Positions 1 to 8,667 are shown, numbered from the stretch's first letter. The stretch is 64,000 bases of DNA from Caballeronia jiangsuensis (GCA_000648925.1 JFHF01000004.1:204667-268666); one strand, 5' to 3'. Program-made: numbers and translations. The notes: generated from the letters alone by a model not told the origin.

Positions 1-847
1 GTTCTTTTCGAATGGTGTCGTGAGCGCCCGGAACGCTAGTTGTGCCCGCCTCACGCAATTGATCGATGCATTCTTCCACCCGCGCGAAGAGCGCGAGTGC
101 GTCGTCCTTGAGTTGCGTCAGCCGCAAGCGGTTCGCTTCGTCCTCGGCTTCGGGATCGCGTTCGTCGTCGGCACGCTCGGGTTTGTCGATCTCCGATGGC
201 ATCGCCTTGTCGTCGATACCGTCGATCAGTTCGTCGATGCCAAGCTCGTTCTCCGCGACCTGCCGCGCGCTCGCGAGGATCATCGAGATGGTGGGCGGAG
301 AGGCCGCGATGGCCTGAATCATCTCGTTGATACTCGCTTCGATCCGCTGCGCAATCTTCACTTCGGCCGCGCGCGTCAGCAGTTGCTTCGCGCCCATCTC
401 GCGCATGTACATGCGCACGGGATCGGTGGTGCGGCCGAATTCGGCATCGACAGTCGAGAGCGCGACTTCGGCGTCTTCTTCCGACTGATCATCGAGCGCG
501 ACGACCTGGACTGCGTCGTCGAGCAACAGCGTCTCGGTGTCGGGAACCTGTTCGTAGACCGCCACGCCCATTTCGAGGAACGTGCGCGAAACATCATCGA
601 GCACGGACGGCTGCGCGAGATCGCCAGGCAGATGATCGTTGATTTGCGCATGCGTGACGAAGCCTTGATCCCTGGCCACACGGATCAACGCGCGTACCGC
701 ACGCTGCTGTTCGTCGGCGCGTCGCTGCCGGTCCGGTTGCGATGCGTCCGCAACGGCCGACTTGCCCTTTTTCGCCGTGACGACGCGGACGTTCTGCGCG
801 TCCGGTTGCTGACTTTCAGTTGCTTCTTTTCGACGGGAACCGGCCAT
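1..847 (-). CDS. rpoD: RpoD-type sigma-70 factor paralogue, N-terminal part (cut by window edge)
   Basis: Primary-type sigma factor; only the first 282 residues lie in the window and the gene runs off its left end. I translated it on the minus strand from the ATG at 847, which is preceded by GGAGCGAGG. The protein shows a region 1.1-like segment (THAQINDHLPGDLAQPSVLD), then ETLLLDDAVQVVALDD, then region 1.2 (TDPVRMYMREMGAKQLLTR), followed by an acidic non-conserved region. Its leader before region 1.1 is much shorter than the basic/Ser-rich extension of the usual Burkholderia RpoD, so I infer an accessory paralogue rather than the housekeeping gene. Regions 2-4 are outside the window and cannot be checked. 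Confidence 0.88.
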   Translation of the reverse strand, partial: MAGSRRKEATESQQPDAQNVRVVTAKKGKSAVADASQPDRQRRADEQQRAVRALIRVARDQGFVTHAQINDHLPGDLAQPSVLDDVSRTFLEMGVAVYEQVPDTETLLLDDAVQVVALDDQSEEDAEVALSTVDAEFGRTTDPVRMYMREMGAKQLLTRAAEVKIAQRIEASINEMIQAIAASPPTISMILASARQVAENELGIDELIDGIDDKAMPSEIDKPERADDERDPEAEDEANRLRLTQLKDDALALFARVEECIDQLREAGTTSVPGAHDTIRKE

Positions 848-946
848 CCTCGCTCCACAATCAGCTTCTTTTGCCAATGTGAGACGTTAGGAGGCGCGGC
901 GGCCTGCGCAGACGAAATCACGGCATGTCAATCTACCGAGGTCGAT

Positions 947-1165
947 TCAACCGAACCGCACTTCAAGCCACTGGCGCGCCCAGTTCGCCGCGAACGCGAC
1001 GGCATCGTCACGGCGGTCGAAGCCGGCAAGGTCGCCGCTGACGAAGACATCCATTACGCTGCCGTCCGCACGGTCGGCGCAGATGCGCGCATGCGCCATA
1101 TATTCGCCGTCGGCCCGGCGCGGCGTCGGATCGATGCGAATGTTGCGGGTATCGGCTTGCATCAT
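947..1165 (-). CDS. small conserved hypothetical protein (about 72 aa)
   Basis: Function unknown. The protein reads MMQADTRNIRIDPTP..., then YMAHARICADRADG, VFVSGDLAGFDRRDDAV and ends WARQWLEVRFG. It resembles the short single-domain proteins common in Burkholderia that read 'YxAxARI...SGDLxxFDxRxxAxxFAxxWA' (recalled resemblance, not searched). I chose the Met pair at 1165/1162 because AAGGGGAAGC precedes it; a longer reading to 1234 lacks such a site. It lies upstream of the sigma-factor gene in the same orientation and next to a second small protein of similar style (1227-1508). Confidence 0.6.
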   Translation of the reverse strand: MMQADTRNIRIDPTPRRADGEYMAHARICADRADGSVMDVFVSGDLAGFDRRDDAVAFAANWARQWLEVRFG

Positions 1166-1226
1166 GCTTCCCCTTGCCGTTTGCGACGGCAGGTCATCGT
1201 CGGCGCTGCGAAGCGTGCTCACAGCG

Positions 1227-1508
1227 CTAGTCAAGGAACGTCCGCGCCTGCGGGCACTTGTCGATCATCTGCTCGGCGTATGCGATCGATGCGCGACGCG
1301 CGTCGCCGGCGCTCTGAAACGGCTCGCCCGCGCTGATCTTGAATACACGGCTGCGCGATATACCCATTTCCGCCGACGGTTCCTGAATACGCACGGCAGC
1401 ATCGAATCCATCGTCCTGGCTGTATGCGTGACTGGCGCCGGCCGGCCGATGGGAAAAGACGAGCGGGCATATTTCCAGGCCACGATATAGGCGGTTTTCG
1501 ACTGTCAT
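1227..1508 (-). CDS. small conserved hypothetical protein (93 aa)
   Basis: Function unknown. The sequence contains DDGFDAAVRIQEPSAEMG, SRVFKISAGEPFQSAGDARR and a C-terminal AEQMIDKCPQAR. This is the same general plan as its downstream neighbour: a short beta-rich N-terminal half and an amphipathic C-terminal helix. The Met at 1508 (MTVENRLYRG) is preferred over an upstream start at 1571, which would add an unconvincing Cys-rich leader. The ribosome site is weak (CGAGA). Codon usage is GC3-rich like its neighbours. Small proteins of this type recur in Burkholderia genomes, but no biochemical role is known to me. Confidence 0.55.
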   Translation of the reverse strand: MTVENRLYRGLEICPLVFSHRPAGASHAYSQDDGFDAAVRIQEPSAEMGISRSRVFKISAGEPFQSAGDARRASIAYAEQMIDKCPQARTFLD

Positions 1509-1983
1509 CAAATGATCTCGGACCGCGCACAGGCGGCAGTGTAGTAAGGGGGCGTAGAGCAGTATCGGCAAGGTGACACGATCGACCGCGTTGCACGGTC
1601 TCCGATCTGAGGCTGATCCCGTTCGGGGCCGGCGCTTGAGCGCTATCGGATGCTACGAATTGATTGCCACTCGCTGGATTCATCCATCCTACGCGGTTTA
1701 GGGATTTTGTATAGCGAAATTTTTACGAATTAAACGGATGCCGCCGGCGTCTCTTCAAGACGAAACAGGCAAGCACGCCGCGAAAGTCCTTTCCACCCGA
1801 CTCGACCCGCTACTGAGCGGATGACGCTTATTTTCGCCACGCCTTGCACGCGGAATGAACTCGTTATGCGATCGCCTGCCAAATCGATGAAGTCAGGTAC
1901 ATGCGTTGCGTCCGTTTGTCCATTAGCACGCTTGCCGGGCGCATCGCGCACTTCAACGCTTCGCCAATGATATCGAGGCACGC
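1509..1983. other. 475-bp stretch with no convincing gene
   Basis: The only long open frame here (1730-1981, minus) would need a GTG start and has mixed codon usage. The stretch is AT-richer around 1690-1735. It probably holds the promoters of the leftward small genes and the rightward gene at 1984. I see no repeat or strong hairpin. Confidence 0.5.
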
Positions 1984-2247
1984 ATGAAAGTCGGCATCAT
2001 CACACACGTGAATTGCCCTTGCGGGCATCGCGGCTCGATTGTGGAACGCATCTACGACGACGGACAGTCACACTGGTATCGGGCCACGCTGGAAGGCCTG
2101 TCGGACACTGGTCACTACCAAGGCGCCGACCGCCTCTTCGCCGATAACACGCCTGCATGTGAAGCGTGTGGCCGGTCGCTGTCTCCGGAAGATGTCGATT
2201 CGAGCGAGTTCATGACGCGGCAGATTCGCAGGTACGCGGAAGTCTGA
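1984..2247 (+). CDS. small putative zinc-ribbon protein (87 aa)
   Basis: Hypothetical. MKVGIITHVNCPCGHRG at the N-terminus and CEACGRSL about 45 residues later give two C-x-C / C-x2-C knuckles consistent with one zinc site (inference). Between them is a segment rich in aromatic and acidic residues (SHWYRATLEGLSDTGHYQGAD). The tail DSSEFMTRQIRRYAEV is likely helical. It stands alone, with its 3' end 37 bp from the convergent TetR gene. I do not recognise the family, and there is no strong ribosome site. The spacing of the Cys pairs is the main argument that it is real. Confidence 0.5.
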   Translation: MKVGIITHVNCPCGHRGSIVERIYDDGQSHWYRATLEGLSDTGHYQGADRLFADNTPACEACGRSLSPEDVDSSEFMTRQIRRYAEV

Positions 2248-2284
2248 TTTACTTCGGATTCCGAATTCTTGTGCGATCCGGGCG

Positions 2285-2950
2285 TCACTTGACAACCGCC
2301 GCCTCCACCGCCGCCAGATACGCGGCCAGCGCCCGCTTGACTTCGCGCAGATAGCGGCGCGCCAACTGCACGTCGCCCATCGATGGACGCAACTTGACGG
2401 CCAGCGCGCCGCCCGCGAGCGCATGGAGCATCTCCACGTAAAGTTCGCGCTCGGACGCTTTCACGCCGGGCATGCGTGCATCGATCACCTTTCTCATCAT
2501 GCCGGACTTGCGCTTCTTTTTCGCTTCGTCGTGCGGCATGACCGACATCAAAATCAGAAAGTCGGTCTTGCACTCGAAGTATTCGATATGCGGCGTCATG
2601 ATGCGATCGATCACCGCTTCCGCCGATAACCCCCGCCACGTCTCGCTATCGATCCGTCCGAGCTCGTCTTCGAGTTCGTCGAGCGCCGCCGCGTGACGAT
2701 CCCACAGCGCGGCGAGCAGGCTGTCGCGATCCGGAAAGAAGTGATACATCGAGCCGATCGGCGTCTGGGCGCGTCGGGCGACGCCGTGCATCGTCACGCC
2801 CTCAAGACCTTTTTCCACGATCAGCTCGGCGGTCGCGTCGAGCACGGCCTCGATGCGCGCCCGCCCGCGCGCCTGTAGCGGCGAACGCGCGGTGCTGCCG
2901 CGCTCCTGATCTTGCAACTCGCTTTCGTTGTCGGTGCGAGGCTTTTTCAT
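2285..2950 (-). CDS. TetR/AcrR-family repressor of the adjacent efflux operon
   Basis: One-component repressor, 221 aa. The N-terminal helix-turn-helix lies at about residues 30-75 (ELIVEKGLEGVTMHGVARRA, then GSMYHFFPDRDSLLAALWDR). The C-terminal ligand domain is divergent, as usual. The start at 2950 (MKKPRTDNE) has AGGAGA upstream; an in-frame Met at 3013 would run through the operator and is rejected. The gene is divergent from the EmrA/EmrB/OMF operon, and the 180-bp gap between them holds two perfect inverted repeats. By analogy with TetR-efflux pairs, it most likely represses both itself and the pump until a toxic ligand binds. Confidence 0.9.
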   Translation of the reverse strand: MKKPRTDNESELQDQERGSTARSPLQARGRARIEAVLDATAELIVEKGLEGVTMHGVARRAQTPIGSMYHFFPDRDSLLAALWDRHAAALDELEDELGRIDSETWRGLSAEAVIDRIMTPHIEYFECKTDFLILMSVMPHDEAKKKRKSGMMRKVIDARMPGVKASERELYVEMLHALAGGALAVKLRPSMGDVQLARRYLREVKRALAAYLAAVEAAVVK

Positions 2951-2973
2951 CGTCTCTCCTGGCACGGGCGAAA

Positions 2974-3020
2974 CTAGACGCGATCGTCTAGATTCGTGCA
3001 TACTAGACGACATCGTCTAG
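2974..3020. promoter_or_regulatory. twin TetR operators
   Basis: Two 18-bp perfect inverted repeats, CTAGACG-CGAT-CGTCTAG at 2974-2991 and CTAGACG-ACAT-CGTCTAG at 3003-3020, with centres 29 bp apart. They sit just upstream of the tetR start and within the divergent promoter region. Identical arms in two sites with different spacers strongly suggest one dimeric regulator bound at both. Confidence 0.9.
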
Positions 3021-3129
3021 TTTGGCGAGCGCGCCGCGTGTATCGAACATGCAGCAAACGCGCTCACCGTCTCGTATTCATCGAAGACTACCGCACGCAG
3101 GCGGTAGCGCAAGCAATTCCGGAGAAATC

Positions 3130-4257
3130 ATGTCAGTCACAGCGCCCACGCACGGCGGCCAACCCACTGACGCCGCCCAAGGCAAAACATCACGCAAGCG
3201 CGTGCTGATCGCGATCGGCATCGTCGCGGTCGTCGTCGGCGTTGCGTGGGGCCTGCGCTGGTGGACTGTCGGCCGCTTCGTCGAAACCACCGACGACGCC
3301 TATCTCAAGGCCGACAGCGTGACCATCGCGCCCAAGGTGAGCGGCTACATCACGGAAGTGCTGGTCGAAGACAATCAGTCCGTCGCGGCGGGCGCGCCGC
3401 TCGCGCGCCTCGATACGCGGCAGTATCAGGCATCGCTCGATCAGGCGAAAGCGACGCTCGACGCGCGCGCCGCCGATATCCAGCGCGCGGAAGCCGAGTT
3501 GAAGCAGCAGCACGCGAACGCCGAACAGGCGAAGGCGCAGGCCGACGTGTCGCGCGTGAGTCTCGCGCACGCGGAGGACGACGTGACGCGCTATCGTCCG
3601 CTCGTCGCGACCGGCGCGGAAACCGCCGAGCGCCTCGCAAGTCTCGTGTCGACGCGCGATCAGGCGCGCGCCACGCTCGCCGCGAATCTCGCTGCCGCGC
3701 GCTCCGCCACGATGCAGATCGGCGCGACCGAAGCGCAGATCGCGCAGGCCCGCGCGCAGATGGAAGCGGCGCAGGCGCAGCTCAACCAGTCGAAGCTCGA
3801 TCTCGACGACACGACGCTCGTGAGTCCGGTCGCGGGCCGCGTGGGCGACCGCACGATCCGCGTCGGCCAGTACGTGCAGCCCGGCACGCGGTTGATGACG
3901 GTCGTGCCGGTCCAGTCGCTGTATCTCGAAGCGAACTTCAAGGAAACGCAGGTGGGCCGCATGCGTATCGGCCAGCCGGCGACGCTGCACGTCGATGCGC
4001 TCAAGGGCACGGATCTGCACGGCGTCGTCGAGAGCTTCGCGCCCGGCACCGGTGCGCAGTTCGCGTTGCTGCCGCCCGAGAACGCAACCGGCAACTTCAC
4101 GAAGATCGTGCAGCGCGTGCCGGTGCGCATTCGCGTCGATACCGGTCCGGAAACGCGCAAGGTGCTGCTGCCGGGATTGTCGGTGACGGTCGATGTCGAT
4201 ACGAAAGCCGCCACCGACGACAGCAAGCGCGTCGCCGCCGAGAATCGCCATGACTGA
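3130..4257 (+). CDS. HlyD/EmrA-family periplasmic adaptor (membrane fusion) protein
   Basis: Adaptor linking an inner-membrane pump to an outer-membrane channel, 375 aa. A short cytoplasmic tail is followed by one membrane segment (about residues 21-42, VLIAIGIVAVVVGVAWGLRW). Next come the split lipoyl domain (TDDAYLKADSVTIAPKVSGY and LVSPVAGRVGDRTIRVGQYV), a long Ala/Gln-rich coiled-coil hairpin, and a beta-barrel (YLEANFKETQVGRMRIGQPA). The Met at 3130 has GGAGAAATC upstream; a longer in-frame start at 3022 overlaps the operator. It is the first gene of the operon and overlaps the pump gene by 8 bp. Length and order match EmrA. Confidence 0.92.
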   Translation: MSVTAPTHGGQPTDAAQGKTSRKRVLIAIGIVAVVVGVAWGLRWWTVGRFVETTDDAYLKADSVTIAPKVSGYITEVLVEDNQSVAAGAPLARLDTRQYQASLDQAKATLDARAADIQRAEAELKQQHANAEQAKAQADVSRVSLAHAEDDVTRYRPLVATGAETAERLASLVSTRDQARATLAANLAAARSATMQIGATEAQIAQARAQMEAAQAQLNQSKLDLDDTTLVSPVAGRVGDRTIRVGQYVQPGTRLMTVVPVQSLYLEANFKETQVGRMRIGQPATLHVDALKGTDLHGVVESFAPGTGAQFALLPPENATGNFTKIVQRVPVRIRVDTGPETRKVLLPGLSVTVDVDTKAATDDSKRVAAENRHD

Positions 4258-5815
4258 AGCGCACGCACGCGCGAGCGCCGTCGACTGGATCGCGGTCACG
4301 GCCGGCGCGCTCGGCGCGCTGATGGCGACGCTCGATATCTCCATCACCAACTCCGCACTGCCGCAGATCCAGGGCGAGATCGGCGCGACCGGCACCGAAG
4401 GCACCTGGATCTCGACCGGCTACCTGATGTCGGAAATCGTGATGATCCCGCTCGCCGCATGGCTCACGCGCGTATTCGGCCTGCGCAATTTCCTGCTCGG
4501 CAACGCGGTGCTGTTCACGCTGTTCTCGGTGATGTGCGGCCTCTCCACCTCGTTGCCGATGATGGTCGCGGGCCGCATCGGCCAGGGCTTCACCGGCGGC
4601 GCGATGATCCCGACCGCGCAGACCATCATCCGCACGCGGCTGCCGCGCGAGCAGATGCCGGTCGGCATGACGATCTTCGGTCTGATCGTGCTGCTCGGGC
4701 CGCTGCTCGGCCCCGTGCTCGGCGGCTGGCTCGCGGAGAATATCTCGTGGTCGTGGTGCTTCTTCGTGAACGTGCCGGTGGGCATCGCGCTCGTCGCGCT
4801 GCTCATCACCGGGCTGCCCGCCGAAAAGTCGCACTGGGAGGCGTTTCTGAAAGCCGACTGGATCGGCATCGCGGGACTGGCGATCGGTCTGAGTTCGCTC
4901 ACCGTCGTGCTGGAAGAAGGCCAGCGCAACCAATGGTTCGAATCGGGCGAGATCGTGATGCTCACCTGCGTCACCGCGTTCGGCTTCCTGCTCATTGCGC
5001 TCTCGCAGTTCGTCGCGAAGAAGCCGATCGTGCGGCTCTCGCTGCTACGCAATCCGCGCTATGCGAGCGTGATCCTGATCGTGTTCGCCGTCGGCGCGGG
5101 GCTTTATTGCGTGTCGTTTTTGCTGCCGCAGTTCCTCAGCATCGTCGCGGGCTACAACGCGTTGCAGTCCGGCGCGATCATGCTCGTCTCGGGCGTGCCC
5201 GCGTTTCTCATCATGCCGGTGCTGCCGCGTCTGCTCGGCAAGGTGGATTTTCGCGTGCTCGTCATCACCGGTCTGCTGTTCTTCGCGGCGAGCTGCCTGC
5301 TCGATATTTCGCTGACCGCGCAGAGCGTCGGGCACGATTTCTTCTGGTCGCAAATCCTGCGCGGCTTCGGCCAGATGCTCGCGATGATGCCGCTCAATCA
5401 GGCGTCGATGGCCGCGGTATCGCGCGAGGAATCCGGCGATGCCGCCGGCCTCTACAACATGGCGCGCAATCTCGGCGGCTCGGTGGGCCTCGCGATCCTC
5501 GGCACCGTGATCGATCGCCGCGACAACTTCCATACGGCTGCGATCCGCGAATCGCTGACGGCCAACTCCGTGATCGGTCAGGAGCGCATGGCGGCGAGCG
5601 CCGCCAACTTCGCGGCGCAAGGCGGCGACATCGCCCACGCGAAGATGCAGGCGCTCGGCCAGTTATCGATGCAGATCGGCCAGCAGGCCATCGTCATGAC
5701 CTACTCCGAAACCTTTTACGTGCTGGCCATCGCGCTGCTCGCGTGTCTGCCGCTCGCGCTTCTACTCAAGACGCCGCGCGCACAGGCCGGCGAGATGCCG
5801 TCCGCCGGCCACTGA
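4250..5815 (+). CDS. EmrB/QacA-type DHA2 major facilitator drug exporter
   Basis: Proton-driven 14-helix multidrug exporter, 521 aa, in the inner membrane. Family features include an N-terminal D(V/I)(S/T)I(V/T)N-like motif (LDISITNSALPQIQGEIGAT), motif A-like residues near the second and third helices, and the motif C-like stretch VLLGPLLGPVLGGWL. The start at 4250 (MTEAHARASAVDW) lies inside the last codons of the adaptor gene, so the two are translationally coupled. It sits between its adaptor and its outer-membrane factor and presumably exports a hydrophobic toxicant sensed by the TetR protein. The substrate cannot be told from sequence. Confidence 0.93.
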   Translation: MTEAHARASAVDWIAVTAGALGALMATLDISITNSALPQIQGEIGATGTEGTWISTGYLMSEIVMIPLAAWLTRVFGLRNFLLGNAVLFTLFSVMCGLSTSLPMMVAGRIGQGFTGGAMIPTAQTIIRTRLPREQMPVGMTIFGLIVLLGPLLGPVLGGWLAENISWSWCFFVNVPVGIALVALLITGLPAEKSHWEAFLKADWIGIAGLAIGLSSLTVVLEEGQRNQWFESGEIVMLTCVTAFGFLLIALSQFVAKKPIVRLSLLRNPRYASVILIVFAVGAGLYCVSFLLPQFLSIVAGYNALQSGAIMLVSGVPAFLIMPVLPRLLGKVDFRVLVITGLLFFAASCLLDISLTAQSVGHDFFWSQILRGFGQMLAMMPLNQASMAAVSREESGDAAGLYNMARNLGGSVGLAILGTVIDRRDNFHTAAIRESLTANSVIGQERMAASAANFAAQGGDIAHAKMQALGQLSMQIGQQAIVMTYSETFYVLAIALLACLPLALLLKTPRAQAGEMPSAGH

Positions 5816-5819
5816 TGTC

Positions 5820-7319
5820 ATGAATCATTCGACGATGTTTCCTTCCCGCTTCACCTGTCTGCTGCCGCTCGCCGCGCTCGCGCTCGCCGCGTGCACGGTC
5901 GGCCCCGACTATCACGGCGCGCCGGAAGTCGCGCCCGACGCCGCGAAGAGCGGCGCGTTCGTGCGCGCCCCGGCGCAGGGCGTCGTCGCGACGCACGCGC
6001 CCGCTACATGGTGGCAGGCGCTCGACGATCAGCAATTGAACACGTTGATCGATGCCGCGTTCGCGCACAATCCAGACCTCAAGATGGCACGCGCGCGTCT
6101 GCGTCAGTCGCGCTCGCAACTGAGCGGACAGCGCGCCAATGAGTTGCCCAAGGTGTCGGCTTCGGCCGCGGCGCTGCGCATGCGTTCGCCGGATACGTCG
6201 ATCTTCGGTTCGTCGTCGGGCGATCAGGGCGCGCCGGCATCGAACGGACGCGGTCCCGTCGATTTCTATACCGTGGGCTTCGACGCCTCGTGGGAAATCG
6301 ATCTCTTCGGCGGCACGCGCCGCGCGATCGAAGCCGCATCGGACGAAGCCGACGCCGTGGACGCCGATCTTTCCGACGCGCGCGTGTCGCTCGCGGCGGA
6401 AGTGGCCTCGGTGTACATCGACTTGCGCGATCAGCAGGAACGGCTCGCGCTCGCCGAACACACGGCCGAGTATCAGCAGCAGATGCTCACGCTCACCGAG
6501 CAGCGCCGCGCGCGCGGCACGGCGGCGGAAGTCGATGTCGAACGCCTCACCACGCAGGTCGATACGACGCGCGCGACGCTCATGCCGCTGCAAGTGCAGA
6601 TCACCGATTCGCTCGATCAACTCGCCGTGCTGACCGGCCGCACGCCCGGCGCGCTCGACGCGGAACTCGGCGCGCGTGCGCCGCTGCCCGCGCTGCCGTC
6701 GTCGGTGCCGATCGGCGATCCGGCGACGATGCTGCAACAGCGCCCCGATATCCGCGCCGCCGAACGGCGTCTAGCATCGAGCAATGCGCAGATCGGCGAG
6801 CATGTCGCGGATTATTTTCCGAAGGTGTCCTTGCTCGGCGATATCGGCTTTTCTGCGTCGAACCCGGGTCATTTGCTGCGCAAGCAGAATTTCTCGTGGG
6901 TCGGCGTGCCGTATCTGCAATGGAATCTGTTCGACTTCGGGCGGACGGCGGCCAATGTCGATGCAGCCGAAGCCGCACGCGACGAAGCCGAAGCGCGCTA
7001 TGAGAAGACCGTGCTCGGCGCGCTGAAGGACGCCAATTCGTCGCTGTCGCGATACGGCAATCAGCGTGAGCACGTGGTGCGGCTTCAGCAGGTTCAGGCA
7101 TCGGCGGAACGATCGGCCACGCTCGTGCGGCAGCGTTACACGGCGGGCGTATCGACGCTCATCGATCTGCTCGATGCACAGCGCACGCAGTTCGCCGCGC
7201 AACAGGACGTGGTGGCCGCGCAGGCTGAATTGCTGAAGGATTTCGTGTCGCTACAGAAGAGTCTGGGTTTGGGATGGGAGTCGTCGGGCGCGGCCATGTC
7301 GGTGGCGCGCGTTCCCTGA
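5820..7319 (+). CDS. NodT-family outer-membrane efflux lipoprotein
   Basis: TolC-like outer-membrane channel of the tripartite pump, 499 aa. The signal peptide ends in a lipobox (LAAC, Cys25), so the mature protein is lipid-anchored. Two homologous halves carry the OEP repeats, for example PATWWQALDDQQLNTLID, LAAEVASVYIDLRDQQERL, QQRPDIRAAERRLASSNAQI and a C-terminal GVSTLIDLLDAQRTQFAAQ. It begins 4 bp after the pump gene stops, so it is cotranscribed. Typical family length is about 480-510 aa. No separate promoter is visible. Confidence 0.92.
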   Translation: MNHSTMFPSRFTCLLPLAALALAACTVGPDYHGAPEVAPDAAKSGAFVRAPAQGVVATHAPATWWQALDDQQLNTLIDAAFAHNPDLKMARARLRQSRSQLSGQRANELPKVSASAAALRMRSPDTSIFGSSSGDQGAPASNGRGPVDFYTVGFDASWEIDLFGGTRRAIEAASDEADAVDADLSDARVSLAAEVASVYIDLRDQQERLALAEHTAEYQQQMLTLTEQRRARGTAAEVDVERLTTQVDTTRATLMPLQVQITDSLDQLAVLTGRTPGALDAELGARAPLPALPSSVPIGDPATMLQQRPDIRAAERRLASSNAQIGEHVADYFPKVSLLGDIGFSASNPGHLLRKQNFSWVGVPYLQWNLFDFGRTAANVDAAEAARDEAEARYEKTVLGALKDANSSLSRYGNQREHVVRLQQVQASAERSATLVRQRYTAGVSTLIDLLDAQRTQFAAQQDVVAAQAELLKDFVSLQKSLGLGWESSGAAMSVARVP

Positions 7320-7344
7320 AGCGTCGCATCGGAAAAAAAAAAGA

Positions 7345-7369
7345 GCCCCGTCAGTATTCGCGACGGGGC
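7345..7369 (-). terminator. rho-independent terminator between convergent genes
   Basis: GCCCCGTC (7345-7352) pairs with GACGGGGC (7362-7369) around a 9-nt loop. Read leftward it is followed by CT and a run of ten T, a classic terminator for the small gene at 7396-7536. Read rightward the tail is GCTTTGCTTT, so it may also end the efflux operon. Confidence 0.88.
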
Positions 7370-7395
7370 GCTTTGCTTTCAGCGGCGCAGCGCGC

Positions 7396-7536
7396 TTACT
7401 TGCAGTGGCGTTCCCAGTGATGATGCACGCGCACCTTGTGGCAGACCGGTTCATGATGATGCGAAGCAGCGAAAGCCGGAGCGACCGAAAAAAATGCCAT
7501 GCCAGCGGCCAATACGGCGAGAACAGCCTTTTTCAT
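7396..7536 (-). CDS. tiny His-rich secreted peptide (46 aa)
   Basis: MKKAVLAVLAAGMAFFSVAPAFA is a clear signal peptide. The mature peptide of about 23 residues has seven His and two Cys (SHHHEPVCHKVRVHHHWERH, then CK). The composition suggests a periplasmic metal-binding peptide, perhaps Ni, Cu or Zn (inference only). I chose the Met at 7536 because the signal peptide starts there; the open frame extends 5' without codon bias. It is followed by a strong T-rich terminator. Short His-rich secreted peptides of this kind are common in Burkholderia and remain uncharacterised as far as I know. Confidence 0.75.
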   Translation of the reverse strand: MKKAVLAVLAAGMAFFSVAPAFAASHHHEPVCHKVRVHHHWERHCK

Positions 7537-7707
7537 GAGTTCGTTGTCTTGGAGATGAAAGAGGCACGATCGTAACAGCGTGAGTTTACGAGTACCTGTC
7601 CGTAGTCCGGCATGACGTAAAAGCACTTGGGCGACGCGGCATCGTCGGCGTGTGAATGCTCTAACATCAGCCATTCCTTCGGCGAACGGACGAGGAGCCC
7701 GACCGTC

Positions 7708-8667
7708 ATGAGATTCGCTGCCGTCACCGCGTTCGCGTTCGTTCTCGCGCTTCTTGCCGCGCCGTCCTTCGCCGCCGATGTCGGCTTCGAGGAAGTCAGG
7801 ATCGCCAACGGCACGGAACCACCGCTGCTCGTGGGCATCTGGTATCCCACCGATGCGCCGGCCTCGGGCGACCCTGCGCGGACGATCGCGGGCAATGGCT
7901 TATCGCTGATCGTGATGTCGCACGGCGGCGGCGGCTCGTATGACAGCCACCGCGATACGGCCATCGCGCTGGCTCATGCGGGTTTCGTCGCAGCGGCGGT
8001 GAGCCACGCCGGCGACACGTTCGACGACCAGACGCATGTGCTGGAGATATGGCGTCGCCCGGTCCAGCTTCATCGCCTGATCGGTTACATGCTCGCACAG
8101 TGGCCCGGCCACGAGCATCTCGATGCGGCGCGCATCGGTGCATTCGGTTTCTCGAACGGCGGCTTCACCGTGCTCGTGGCCGCTGGCGGCGTGCCGAATC
8201 TCTCCGCGATCGCGCCGTATTGCCGCGCGCATCCGGATCACGACTTATGCGAGACGCTTCAGCATGCCGGCGTCGATCCTGACGTCGGCGTGAGCGTGCC
8301 CGCCGACGCCTGGGTGGCGGACGCCCGCATCAAGGCGGCGGTCATCGCGGCTCCGGCTTTCGGCTTCACCTTCGGACCCGCGGGCCTGAAGAACGTGCGC
8401 ATCCCGATCCAGCTCTGGCGAGCCGCCGACGATCATCATCAGCCGAACCCTTTCTATGACGAAGCGGTGCGCGCGAACCTGCCGCAAGCGCCGGAGTATC
8501 ACATCATCGCCGACGCGGGACACTACGACTTCCTGCCGCCCTGTAGCGCGCGTCTGATGCGCCAAGCGCCCGCTATCTGCACGAGCGCGCCAGGCTTCGA
8601 CCGGTCGGCGTTCCATGAACGCTTCAACGCCGACATAGTGCGCTTCTTCGACGCAAAGCTGCGATAG
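7708..8667 (+). CDS. secreted alpha/beta hydrolase, dienelactone-hydrolase-like
   Basis: Predicted periplasmic hydrolase, 319 aa. The signal peptide (MRFAAVTAFAFVLALLAAPS, then FA) is followed by VGIWYPTDAPASGDPARTI and VMSHGGGGSYDSHRDTAIAL, the strand and oxyanion region. The nucleophile elbow is GAFGFSNGGF (Ser), and DAGHYDFLPPCSARL carries the likely catalytic His. The layout matches the 'predicted dienelactone hydrolase' group, whose substrates are mostly unknown. The Met at 7708 is preceded by GAGGAG at a somewhat long spacing. It converges with the IclR gene 12 bp downstream and appears monocistronic. Confidence 0.82.
   Translation: MRFAAVTAFAFVLALLAAPSFAADVGFEEVRIANGTEPPLLVGIWYPTDAPASGDPARTIAGNGLSLIVMSHGGGGSYDSHRDTAIALAHAGFVAAAVSHAGDTFDDQTHVLEIWRRPVQLHRLIGYMLAQWPGHEHLDAARIGAFGFSNGGFTVLVAAGGVPNLSAIAPYCRAHPDHDLCETLQHAGVDPDVGVSVPADAWVADARIKAAVIAAPAFGFTFGPAGLKNVRIPIQLWRAADDHHQPNPFYDEAVRANLPQAPEYHIIADAGHYDFLPPCSARLMRQAPAICTSAPGFDRSAFHERFNADIVRFFDAKLR

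Noticed and set aside
20..1336. 438-codon open frame on the plus strand
   Set aside because: It is antisense to the sigma-factor gene and the two small genes, whose translations show recognisable RpoD regions 1.1/1.2. High GC makes long antisense frames common here.
1730..1981. 83-codon minus-strand frame
   Set aside because: Needs a GTG start without a ribosome site and has no recognisable domain; coding bias weak.
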